From assembly GCA_023139715.1 (NCBI GenBank), contig JAGLNB010000082.1, forward strand, positions 1 through 5,699: a stretch of 5,699 bases of DNA, read 5' to 3'. Of the stretch, positions 1 through 5,553 are shown one piece after another. Under the pieces are notes generated by a model. The model made no database searches, was not told where the DNA came from, and saw only the letters and a program-made list of their open reading frames with translations. Origin of the DNA: Planctomycetota bacterium (GTDB lineage Bacteria > Planctomycetota > Phycisphaerae > Sedimentisphaerales > Anaerobacaceae). The first letter of the stretch is position 1, and each line of letters starts with the position of its first letter. The translations under genes and the position numbers were made by a program.

Positions 1-104
1 ATTTCAGCTGGGCTAACATTAGCTGTAACCATCAGGATAAAACCGCAGACCAGCAGAATATATCTAATTCGTTTTTTTATATTTGCATTTTTATTATTCC
101 ACAT
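1..104 (-). CDS. N-terminus of an exported protein, probably the secretin (GspD/PilQ-like); runs off the left edge
   Basis: This gene is absent from a simple long-ORF list because the window cuts it. It starts at ATG 104-102, reads 34 full codons and stays open to base 1. The start is well supported: AGGAG lies 7 nt upstream, 18 nt after the stop of the preceding gene. The peptide begins MWNNKNANIKKRIRYILL. It has a basic n-region (residues 5-14), a hydrophobic core (about residues 15-27) and a polar stretch ending ANVSPAE, which is the layout of a Sec signal peptide. Cys20 lies inside the hydrophobic core and is preceded by LLV, a poor lipobox, so a lipoprotein is unlikely. In both pilMNOPQ and T2SS operons, the gene after the PilP/GspC position is usually the outer-membrane secretin. 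The identity therefore rests on position and export signal alone; no secretin domain is visible. Confidence 0.6.
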   Translation of the reverse strand, partial: MWNNKNANIKKRIRYILLVCGFILMVTANVSPAE

Positions 105-111
105 TTTTTTG

Positions 112-116
112 CTCCT
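112..116 (-). promoter_or_regulatory. Strong Shine-Dalgarno site for the 104 start
   Basis: On the minus strand, AGGAG is followed by a 7-nt spacer (CAAAAAA) and then ATG at 104. This is one of the best ribosome-binding sites in the window. It is what makes the truncated left-edge gene credible. Confidence 0.75.
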
Positions 117-122
117 GCCCTG

Positions 123-632
123 CTATTCAAGCTTCAAAGTTATTTCTGTTTCTCCACATTTTAAGAGAACCGTATTTTGTGTAATTTCAATTATTTCATA
201 TTCTTTTTCGCCGCTATCATCTGAAACGACGAATTTATCGCCTGCTACAAACAACCTGTCATTTATAAATGCCTGCTCCTGCTCGCCAGACAAAATTGCT
301 TCCAACTCTATTTCCTCATTGTCACTTTTTGAACTGCTAAATCGTCCTTTATCCGGCGTAAATAAATCTCTGCTTAAAACATCATTTCTTCCTGCAACCT
401 TCGGCAGTTCCACAAAGGAAATTTTAATTTTGCTGTTTTGCTGACTGCTAAGCTGATTCTTTTTTGCCGCAGCTTCGGCACTATTCGTGCTTTTTCCACT
501 AAGCACCCTGACCCACATAAAAACCATCACAAGAATCAGACACAAAGCCATAACAACTTTTTGCTTGTCCGCTGCCAGCCGATTCATAATATTGCCGGCA
601 TTGCTGTTATTATTTGTGGTATCTTTTGCCAT
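123..632 (-). CDS. GspC/PilP-like inner-membrane protein linking the PilNO platform to the secretin
   Basis: The protein has 169 residues: a polar, Asn-rich cytoplasmic head (1-22), one membrane segment (about 26-44), a low-complexity linker (47-68), then RDLFTP at 88-93 and a small beta-rich domain (about 104-169). The RDxF-P motif before a compact beta domain is typical of PilP (RDPF.P) and of the start of the GspC homology region. The strand pattern ELEAILSG, then INDRLFVAGDKF, then TVLLKCGETEITLKL also resembles the GspC HR domain, which contacts the secretin N0 domain. PilP is normally a lipoprotein; here there is a membrane anchor and no lipobox, which favours GspC topology. There is no PDZ domain. 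ATG at 632 is preceded by AGGAAAG with 8 nt spacing. The gene lies 18 nt after pilO. The role is inferred from fold pattern and position. Confidence 0.65.
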   Translation of the reverse strand: MAKDTTNNNSNAGNIMNRLAADKQKVVMALCLILVMVFMWVRVLSGKSTNSAEAAAKKNQLSSQQNSKIKISFVELPKVAGRNDVLSRDLFTPDKGRFSSSKSDNEEIELEAILSGEQEQAFINDRLFVAGDKFVVSDDSGEKEYEIIEITQNTVLLKCGETEITLKLE

Positions 633-650
633 TTTCAGTTCTTTCCTGCT

Positions 651-1190
651 TTAGCCTGCCTTACGCCTGTAATAAATAATTGCTTTTGCCTGCATACTAA
701 GGTTGCCTTTGAAATTTTTATCATTGATGATTTTGACCTGCTCAATACGAACGGCTCTATCTAAGCTTTGCAGCTGCTTATAAAAATCAAAAATATCCAC
801 TAAGCCGCCTTTGCACTGAATATTCAGCGGGATACAATTTAGTTTCTTCAATTCAATTTCTTTATCCGGCCAGACCAAGGCTTCCTTTAGATTATTTTCT
901 TGCATTAAATCCGTAACCATATCGAGAAATCCGCTAAGCTGCCTTTGCTGCGGAATAGCTGCCTGATAATTTCCGACTTTATTTTGCAGCTGGAACAATT
1001 GCTCTTTTAACACAGGCATTTGTTTACTCTTAGCCGAAATTTCCTCAATAGTTCTCTGCTGAGAAATTCTCATCTGCTCAACCGCCTTGAATTTCTTTTG
1101 TAGCGGCAAATATCTAAGCAGAAAAAATCCTCCAACCATCGCCGCGGCTGCACAAAAAATAACAATCTGTTGTCTTGAAAGAGACATCAT
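651..1190 (-). CDS. pilO: PilO-like inner-membrane assembly protein
   Basis: The protein has about 179 residues: a very short cytoplasmic N-terminus, one membrane segment (about 9-25), a coiled-coil-like stretch rich in Lys, Gln and Glu (about 30-75), and a C-terminal alpha/beta domain containing VDIFDFYKQLQSLDRAVRIE, the part most typical of PilO (xFxxFxxxLxxLxRxV). PilO pairs with PilN in the periplasm and also resembles GspM of T2SS; the order PilM-PilN-PilO supports PilO. The reading frame opens with TTG at 1193, then ATG at 1190 and ATG at 1187. AGAGGA lies 8 nt before 1190 (11 nt before 1187), so I chose 1190. The gene begins 12 nt after pilN. The length is slightly short for PilO (usually about 200 residues), but no domain seems to be missing. 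Confidence 0.82.
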   Translation of the reverse strand: MMSLSRQQIVIFCAAAAMVGGFFLLRYLPLQKKFKAVEQMRISQQRTIEEISAKSKQMPVLKEQLFQLQNKVGNYQAAIPQQRQLSGFLDMVTDLMQENNLKEALVWPDKEIELKKLNCIPLNIQCKGGLVDIFDFYKQLQSLDRAVRIEQVKIINDKNFKGNLSMQAKAIIYYRRKAG

Positions 1191-1202
1191 CAAAAAAGTC
1201 CT

Positions 1203-1925
1203 CTATTTTTTTGCAAAACCATTAGATACATCCTGATAATTTGCAAGATAACAAGCTATCTTAAAGCTATTTAGCCGACTGTTCGGCTTTGAAAATCCGG
1301 CTACTGTTTGTATTTGTTTATTTTGCGTAAATGATGGCTCAACCAAACAAAAATATGGCGAATCCTCCAGTTTGGTAACAAATCTTGCCACATCGCAAGT
1401 TTGCTGACCCACGCCGCTTATTAAAATTTTGAATCTCACATCACCAAATATTTTTTCATTCTGAAAATCAATTTTACTGTTTGCAGTTTTGAACTTCTTT
1501 GATTTGCCACTGATTTCGGGCGAACCAAATACATCAGTAGTAAACTCGATTTTATCGAGTATTATTTCTTCATCTGTCAAAAAACTCATCTCTGCGAGAA
1601 CCGCTGAAACATCGATTTTAGAATCTATTTTCTCAAGCACATCCGCCATCTTTTGCAGATTGGCTTTCTCGCTTTGCAGCTTTGCGAACTCATCTGAAAT
1701 CGACGATTGAGCATTGATTATTGAAACATTATCTTCAACCTTTTTTTGGGCATTTCCAATTTTTGCAACAGCATAAAAATCCCAACTCAGCATAAGCATA
1801 AATACGCATCCTATCGCAATGTACTGCATACGATAGCTAATGCTTTTTCGCCTGCCGCTCTTATACCATTGCGGAAGAAAATCAATTTCGCTGGTAATTA
1901 TCGTTTTGGAATTTTTATCTTCCAT
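1203..1925 (-). CDS. pilN: PilN-like inner-membrane assembly protein
   Basis: The frame can be read from a TTG at 1937, but ATG at 1925 shares its A with the TGA stop of pilM (TGATG). I take that coupled start, giving 240 residues. EIDFLPQW at residues 13-20 matches the short cytoplasmic motif (hydrophobic-N/D-x-LP) by which PilN binds the groove of PilM in known type IV pilus systems. It is followed by a basic patch (RRK, 25-27) and a single membrane segment (about 34-54). Residues about 58-100 are heptad-like (KLQSEKANLQKMADVLEKI) and should form the periplasmic coiled coil shared with PilO. The C-terminal part contains the PilN-type pattern ILISGVGQQTCDVARFVTKL. The protein is longer than typical PilN (about 180-200 residues), mainly through a charged segment around residues 125-155 and a C-terminal tail after the core. 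In T2SS this job is done by the C-terminal half of GspL. Confidence 0.85.
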   Translation of the reverse strand: MEDKNSKTIITSEIDFLPQWYKSGRRKSISYRMQYIAIGCVFMLMLSWDFYAVAKIGNAQKKVEDNVSIINAQSSISDEFAKLQSEKANLQKMADVLEKIDSKIDVSAVLAEMSFLTDEEIILDKIEFTTDVFGSPEISGKSKKFKTANSKIDFQNEKIFGDVRFKILISGVGQQTCDVARFVTKLEDSPYFCLVEPSFTQNKQIQTVAGFSKPNSRLNSFKIACYLANYQDVSNGFAKK

Positions 1926-3082
1926 CAGTTCTGCCAACCCTTCAAACTAAGACCAACAGCCACTGCCCATTCGCAAAGCAATCCTCTTCTGTCGCTGTCA
2001 AAATGAACGCTCGCCTGCTGCGACATATCAAATCCTCTAAGCGGTTGAGCCAATTCAATATCAACCGTTAATTGTCGTTTCAAAACATTGAGCAGAATAT
2101 TTTCATAGGCCTGGCCTCCTGCAAAAACTGCCCTTTCCACACGCTTGCCTCTGAAAGTTACGGTGTAGTACCTAAAGCAAAGTGATATTTCCTTTGCCAA
2201 TTCTTCAGAAACACTCGTCAAGGCATCCACTACCACCTGTCGCATTGAGGCATCAAGCCATTGTCCATCATCAAAGTTTGCCTGCTCGTTCTGCAATTCG
2301 CCTGAACCGGCTGTGGAACTAACTGCTCTTTCCTTTCGCAATTTACGTCTTAGTATTTCAGCTTCTTCGACGGTAACTCCGAGTTTGGATGCAATTTCCA
2401 AATTGAATTTTTCTCCGCCGATTGGTATCTGTTTGATAAAACAAATTTGCTCGCCACGGCCAAATACAACCGTAGTAAAATGACTTCCAACATCCATAAA
2501 AACAACCGTGTTTTCCATGTCTTCCTGCCGTCTTAGTGAACGGTTAAAGCTTCTAAACAAAGCACATGGAATTGTATCGATTGCTACCGGCCGCAACTGG
2601 ACTTGTTCCAGCAAGCCGATATGATTTTTTATTGTATCGCTGTCTGTTGCAAAAAGTATCAGCTCATTTTTTACTTCGTCTGCCTGCTTAACATTTCCAG
2701 CTAACATATATTTGATAGTATCTTTATCCGGGTCCAATCCAAAACGCTGACTTACCTCTTTTTCCAATGCCATCTGTGTTTTATCATCATCTGTCTGCGG
2801 CAATCGCAAACTGGTTATTTTCAACTCATCATTAGCAAGGCAACTAACGACTCCCTTACCTCTAAAGCCGCCTTTATCTAACATTTGTTCAACTGTTGAA
2901 ACGACAAAATCCCGCCTTTGCTCAGTATCATTATTTAAGCCGGAATCGATTTTAACTTTATCCGCAGCGAGAACACCTATGCGTCCGCCGCTTGCTGTCA
3001 GCTGAATCATCTTTATAGAATCATGACCGATATCCAAGCCAATGGGGCTGTGATTTCGAGTTTTAAGTTTCCATGCAATCAT
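1925..3082 (-). CDS. pilM: PilM, actin/FtsA-fold ATP-binding assembly protein
   Basis: This is a 385-residue soluble protein with the nucleotide-binding signature of the actin/FtsA superfamily: phosphate-1 motif GLDIGHDSIK (15-24), phosphate-2 motif FMDVGSHFTTVVFGRG (195-210), then IPIGGE (219-224) and the adenosine motif RAVFAGGQAYEN (317-328). The SHS2/1C-type region (about 84-190) carries the PilM-like stretch RLPQTDDD and a following EVSQRFGLDPD. No signal peptide or membrane segment is visible. PilM sits on the cytoplasmic face and links PilN to the motor; in T2SS it corresponds to the N-terminal half of GspL. The start at ATG 3082 has a modest SD (GGAA, about 5 nt away) and lies 36 nt after the GspH-like gene. 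The length exceeds the usual 350 or so residues because of a polar insert at about 250-277. The stop overlaps the pilN start by one base. This is the most secure call in the window. Confidence 0.94.
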   Translation of the reverse strand: MIAWKLKTRNHSPIGLDIGHDSIKMIQLTASGGRIGVLAADKVKIDSGLNNDTEQRRDFVVSTVEQMLDKGGFRGKGVVSCLANDELKITSLRLPQTDDDKTQMALEKEVSQRFGLDPDKDTIKYMLAGNVKQADEVKNELILFATDSDTIKNHIGLLEQVQLRPVAIDTIPCALFRSFNRSLRRQEDMENTVVFMDVGSHFTTVVFGRGEQICFIKQIPIGGEKFNLEIASKLGVTVEEAEILRRKLRKERAVSSTAGSGELQNEQANFDDGQWLDASMRQVVVDALTSVSEELAKEISLCFRYYTVTFRGKRVERAVFAGGQAYENILLNVLKRQLTVDIELAQPLRGFDMSQQASVHFDSDRRGLLCEWAVAVGLSLKGWQN

Positions 3083-3118
3083 TATTTTTCCATTTGCTGT
3101 TTTTCTTGCAACAGCTTA

Positions 3119-3619
3119 TCAATCTGAAATCAAAATAAATCCTGTAACCGGCTCAACCTCAATTGTAATCTCAGTTTCGCCTGCACACAGATTGATAACG
3201 CCCTGTGCTTGCAGGTCAGTGTCTTCGCCGATTTTTGGATTGCCCATATAATCAAATCTGATTTTTTCGGTGCCATCAAAATCAACATCAACAATATCAA
3301 CCTTATCAAGACGAACATCGCTGCTGAATTTCACTTCGTACAGCTCCTTTGTTAAGGGATTCTTTATCGTTTCACCACTATCATCACAAACCCGATAGCT
3401 CTCGTTTTCCTTATCGAACACCACTGCAAAATCCATCCCTTTGCCAATTGCCATACTTTTGGTGTATTCCAAATCAGCAGCTATCACATTTGCCGCAGAA
3501 TGAATTTGAACTGATGTAGCAGAGGTCACCATTGGCGTAGTAATCATTGCAGCTATGGCAATTATCATCACCACAATCAAAATCTCTATCAGAGTAAAAC
3601 CGCTATTCTTAATACTCAT
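3119..3619 (-). CDS. gspH: GspH/FimT-like minor pseudopilin
   Basis: The protein has 166 residues when started at ATG 3619. A class III prepilin leader MSIKNSG precedes FTLIE: Gly at -1, Phe at +1 and Glu at +5, followed by a hydrophobic helix (8-28). This is the substrate pattern of the prepilin peptidase (PilD/GspO). NVIAADLEYTKSMAI (44-58) is the usual GspH/FimT helix after the membrane part. The C-terminal stretch IRFDYMGNP, then GVINLCAGETEITIEV, then GFILI is the GspH beta-sheet pattern. The open frame extends upstream to 3718, which would add 33 residues and give a 40-residue leader with no SD. ATG 3619 has AGGA 8 nt upstream and gives a normal 7-residue leader, so it is preferred. In T2SS, GspH sits with I, J and K at the pseudopilus; here its gene follows K and heads the pilMNO segment. 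Confidence 0.83.
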   Translation of the reverse strand: MSIKNSGFTLIEILIVVMIIAIAAMITTPMVTSATSVQIHSAANVIAADLEYTKSMAIGKGMDFAVVFDKENESYRVCDDSGETIKNPLTKELYEVKFSSDVRLDKVDIVDVDFDGTEKIRFDYMGNPKIGEDTDLQAQGVINLCAGETEITIEVEPVTGFILISD

Positions 3620-3795
3620 TCCAAACGTCCTAAATAAAGTATTCGGGCGCATTTGCGCTGTTACTCTTCTTTTTTCGTCTTGTTGGCTTAGCGTCTTAAC
3701 CTGCAACAAATCAAGCATTTAGCTGCTAAAATCCAGATATTATAAACAGCATTTGCAACATAGTTGGAATTGGCCGATTGTGTAATCTTCGAGGG

Positions 3796-3811
3796 TGATA
3801 AAAGCGTCAAA
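3796..3811 (-). repeat. Direct repeat copy 2 (TTTGACGCTTTTATCA)
   Basis: This is the partner of the repeat at 3845-3860, with two mismatches. It contains the second TTGACG, which has a GATTAC box 17 nt downstream. Confidence 0.5.
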
Positions 3812-3844
3812 ATTCGCCTTTTACACAACCAATATCAGCAAAAT

Positions 3845-3860
3845 TGATATAACCGTCAAA
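3845..3860 (-). repeat. Direct repeat copy 1 (TTTGACGGTTATATCA)
   Basis: This 16-mer recurs at 3796-3811 with 14 of 16 identities, in the same orientation and offset by exactly 49 bp. It contains the first -35-like TTGACG. It could be a duplicated promoter or an operator pair for a regulator. It could also be chance in A+T-rich DNA. Confidence 0.5.
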
Positions 3861-3993
3861 GCAATCTGAAATGAACAGGCAAACCTTTTGGGCAGTAGTT
3901 GAAATAAATCAGGTAATCGGAAAATTCAACAATTATGGAATTTTGTTTGGCTTTGGCGCAAAGACCGATAAATATTGTTTTTCCAACAAGAGA

Positions 3994-4473
3994 TTATCTT
4001 GTAATACTTGTGAAAAATGCTTCTGCATTTGGGTCAGCTGCGTTAGGATCAACACGAAGTTCGGCTGTTAAGGAACTTTGGCCGATTCTGGTTATTTCGC
4101 CATCCTCTTCTATTTCTCTGTAGGCAGTAGATATTATTTCATAATCACACGGATCATTTGGTTCACCTGCAAACAGAGTAACATCAACATCATAATAATC
4201 ATTACTATCCTGCACTATCCGCAGCCCCTCAACTGTCCAATCTTGCTGGAAGTTACTATCGTTGATTATTAATCCTCTGGCGTATTCGAGTCCTGATTCA
4301 GCAAGATAATCCATCTGCGCTCTAAGTATCATATTTTGACCGCAGGTAAGTTCTACATCACTTCTCGCTAAAAAACCAAGTGACAAAATCGTTATCACCA
4401 TAACGATAAGCAACACAGCAAGCAGCGCCGCTGCCGGCTTATTATTTTGTGTTTTTATTTTTCTTTTTTTCAT
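3994..4473 (-). CDS. Short GspK/PilX-like minor pseudopilin
   Basis: The protein has 159 residues when started at ATG 4473, chosen because GGTGA lies 6 nt upstream; the alternative ATG at 4479 is directly adjacent to that SD. A very basic N-terminus (MKKRKIK) is followed by KPAAALLAVLLIVMVITIL and a membrane helix (about 14-36). MDYLAESGLEYARGLI (about 53-68) is the conserved helix of GspK/PilX-type proteins (A.. .AesGle.A). Like GspK it lacks Glu at +5, but it also lacks the usual Gly before the cleavage site, where Pro-Ala-Ala stands instead. GspK normally has about 300 residues with a large alpha domain that caps the pseudopilus tip; here only about half that length is present, with no sign of frameshift. 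The tail carries a DPNAADPNAEA low-complexity patch. Its position straight after I and J supports the K slot; PilX-like is the alternative. Confidence 0.65.
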   Translation of the reverse strand: MKKRKIKTQNNKPAAALLAVLLIVMVITILSLGFLARSDVELTCGQNMILRAQMDYLAESGLEYARGLIINDSNFQQDWTVEGLRIVQDSNDYYDVDVTLFAGEPNDPCDYEIISTAYREIEEDGEITRIGQSSLTAELRVDPNAADPNAEAFFTSITR

Positions 4474-4491
4474 ATTCATTCACCAAAATTA

Positions 4492-4974
4492 TCAGTTCGG
4501 CAAACACCAACCGCGTAATGCAGCATTTATCTGGTAATGATGCCAAACACCATCTTCTTCCAAATCAAACGATATACTAACAAGTTTAGCATAAGACACA
4601 TCGCCCGAAGGATACAAAGCAAACTGCACATTGCTGCACTGTGGAATTAGAGAAATTATGTCAGCACTTCCGATATACACCAGCTCATTATCATCAACGT
4701 ATTCATCCTCGTTTTTATCTGTCTGCCAAAGAACCACATCACTATCACTCTTGGAAACTACACATCTGCTATATCTTATCAGTTCCGAAATACGAAGCGT
4801 TGCACATCGCAACTGTGCCTGCTTAACAACTGTGTCATTACTGCTATCATTTGCCGAGCTAATCGCAAACGCAAGCGCAGCTACAGCTGAAAGAATTATG
4901 CTCGTAACCATTAGTGCCACAAGCAATTCAGCCAGCGTAAACCCGTTAGCATTTTTTGTTTTCTCTGAAATCAT
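4492..4974 (-). CDS. gspJ: GspJ/PilW-like minor pseudopilin
   Basis: The protein has 160 residues. The leader MISEKTKNANG is followed by FTLAE (Gly11 at -1, Glu16 at +5) and a hydrophobic helix (12-33), giving a clear prepilin-peptidase substrate. The following helix, KQAQLRCATLRISELIRYSR, resembles the PilW/GspJ segment that precedes the beta domain. The C-terminal half is beta-rich and acidic, ending ALRGWCLPN. Four cysteines (57, 71, 113, 157) all lie in the periplasmic part. The length is a little below the usual 190-200 residues of GspJ. The ATG at 4974 overlaps the stop of the preceding gene by one base (TAATG), which indicates translational coupling. Its place between the I-like and K-like genes supports J. 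Sequence alone cannot fully separate GspJ from PilW. Confidence 0.75.
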   Translation of the reverse strand: MISEKTKNANGFTLAELLVALMVTSIILSAVAALAFAISSANDSSNDTVVKQAQLRCATLRISELIRYSRCVVSKSDSDVVLWQTDKNEDEYVDDNELVYIGSADIISLIPQCSNVQFALYPSGDVSYAKLVSISFDLEEDGVWHHYQINAALRGWCLPN

Positions 4975-5435
4975 TATTGGCTAATCAATCTGCTTAAACT
5001 CACTAATTCATTTTCGTTTTCATCTTCATTGTATTTCACCGAAACGGTGGCCTTTATTAAAAACGGCGGCTCGTAAATTTCGCAGGTGGCACTTCTACTG
5101 AAATTGACATAAATAGAACCTGCATCTAACTCTACAAATTTCGTTCCGCTTACATCATTAACATCACCCTCCGGCTCAATATATACGCCGTAGTCATTTA
5201 TTATATAATCAAAATCTGTAGCGATAATTTCTTCCATCAAATCAGAAGCCAGTTTGGCAGCGAGTGTTCTATGGGTTCCTTCAGCTCGAACAGCTGCTCC
5301 TGAGGCAAATGGCAGTAATATGCTGGAAGCTGCAGCGGCCAATATAACCATTGCAAGCATCGCTTCAGCGAGAGAAAATCCACTTGCGGCAAGCGAGTCG
5401 TATCCATTGTATCGTTTTTTTTGTTTGTAATTCAT
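4974..5435 (-). CDS. gspI: GspI/PilV-like minor pseudopilin
   Basis: The protein has 153 residues. The leader has 19 residues ending in Ser-Gly, then FSLAEAMLAMVILAAAA: Gly19 at -1, Phe20 at +1, Glu24 at +5, with a hydrophobic helix over about 20-42. The motif AAKLASDLMEEI (59-70) is typical of GspI/PilV, in which A..LA..LmE follows the membrane helix. The C-terminus VSVKYNEDENENELVSLSRLI has the usual GspI ending of a beta strand, an acidic loop and a last short helix. It is somewhat longer than canonical GspI (about 120-130 residues). The start is the only Met before the leader, but no SD is visible upstream (…ATTATCGTTAAACT then ATG), unlike most neighbours. It is the first gene after the terminator-like hairpin at 5451-5506 and is coupled to the J-like gene by a one-base overlap. 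Confidence 0.78.
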   Translation of the reverse strand: MNYKQKKRYNGYDSLAASGFSLAEAMLAMVILAAAASSILLPFASGAAVRAEGTHRTLAAKLASDLMEEIIATDFDYIINDYGVYIEPEGDVNDVSGTKFVELDAGSIYVNFSRSATCEIYEPPFLIKATVSVKYNEDENENELVSLSRLISQ

Positions 5436-5450
5436 AGTTTAACGATAATT

Positions 5451-5506
5451 AAAAAATGAAAAATGGGCTGAACAGCTCAGGCATAGCTAAGCACAATCAG
5501 CCCATT
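5451..5506 (-). terminator. Intrinsic terminator or attenuator between the major and minor pseudopilins
   Basis: On the minus strand, AATGGGCTGA (5506-5497) pairs perfectly with TCAGCCCATT (5471-5462) across a 25-nt loop. The distal arm runs straight into TTTTT, CA and TTTTTT (down to 5451). A small inner hairpin, AGCT (5488-5485) with AGCT (5477-5474), would shorten the loop. The loop is longer than in a textbook terminator, so efficiency may be partial. The position just after the major-pseudopilin-like gene suits a read-through terminator that keeps minor pseudopilins at lower level. Confidence 0.6.
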
Positions 5507-5509
5507 CAT
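5477..5509 (-). other. Possible 10-residue leader ORF inside the terminator region
   Basis: ATG (5509-5507) opens MNGLIVLSYA and stops at TGA (5479-5477). A strong purine-rich SD (GGAGGAG, 5518-5512) precedes it, though GGAGG sits only 4 nt from the ATG, which is short. Codons 2-5 overlap the proximal arm of the terminator stem, and the stop falls 5 nt before the distal arm. A translating ribosome would therefore open the stem. There is no coding evidence beyond this geometry, and the SD match may be chance. Confidence 0.2.
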
Positions 5510-5553
5510 ATCTCCTCCAGCTGCCCATCATCGCTGGATGCATAAATTCATTT

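Larger units (their letters stand above)
3620..3993 (-). promoter_or_regulatory. Long intergenic region upstream of the GspH-PilMNO segment, with promoter-like boxes
   Basis: This 374-nt stretch (275 nt if the 3718 start is used) has no credible gene on either strand. On the minus strand it holds TTGACG (3859-3854), 17 nt, then GATATT (3836-3831). A second set is TTGACG (3810-3805), 17 nt, then GATTAC (3787-3782). Both -35-like boxes match the sigma-70 consensus at 5 of 6 bases with ideal spacing; the first -10-like box matches at 4 of 6 and the second is weaker. A perfect TATAAT (3744-3739) lies further downstream but lacks a good -35. I see no T-run terminator after the GspK-like stop; the hairpin CTTTG-GCG-CAAAG at 3951-3963 has none. 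Upstream transcription may therefore read through, with an internal promoter added here. Confidence 0.4.

Noticed and set aside
109..2006. Plus-strand open frames at 109-444, 438-764, 1489-1710 and 1746-2006
   Set aside because: All lie antisense to well-supported pil genes, have Ser/Phe/Leu-rich composition typical of reverse-strand readings, and show no recognisable domain.
3096..3115. Inverted repeat GCTGTT / AACAGC between the GspH-like gene and pilM
   Set aside because: It has a 6-bp stem with an 8-nt loop and no T-run; it sits in a short intra-operon spacer and is likely chance.
129..3178. Shared GETEIT peptide in the GspH-like C-terminus and the GspC/PilP-like C-terminus
   Set aside because: The codons differ at most third positions, so there is no DNA-level duplication; short beta-strand similarity can arise by chance.
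3130..3318. Second minus-strand open frame inside the GspH-like gene
   Set aside because: It is an out-of-frame shadow of the C-terminal half of the GspH-like gene, with Leu/Arg/Ile-biased composition.
3620..3718. N-terminal extension of the GspH-like protein from ATG 3718 (or ATG 3652)
   Set aside because: It would give a prepilin leader of 40 (or 18) residues with poor SD support, while ATG 3619 gives a 7-residue leader with AGGA at a suitable distance.
3717..3762. Short minus-strand ORF MLQMLFIISGF in the intergenic gap
   Set aside because: It has no SD and no coding signal, and lies in an A+T-rich promoter-like region; part of it is the TATAAT box.
3951..3963. Hairpin CTTTG-GCG-CAAAG just after the GspK-like stop
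   Set aside because: The stem is only 5 bp and no T-run follows on the minus strand, so it is not a convincing terminator.
3871..4984. Plus-strand open frames in 3871-4272 and 4631-4984
   Set aside because: They are antisense to the GspK-like and GspJ-like genes or spill from the non-coding gap; compositions are unlike real proteins and no ribosome-binding site stands out.
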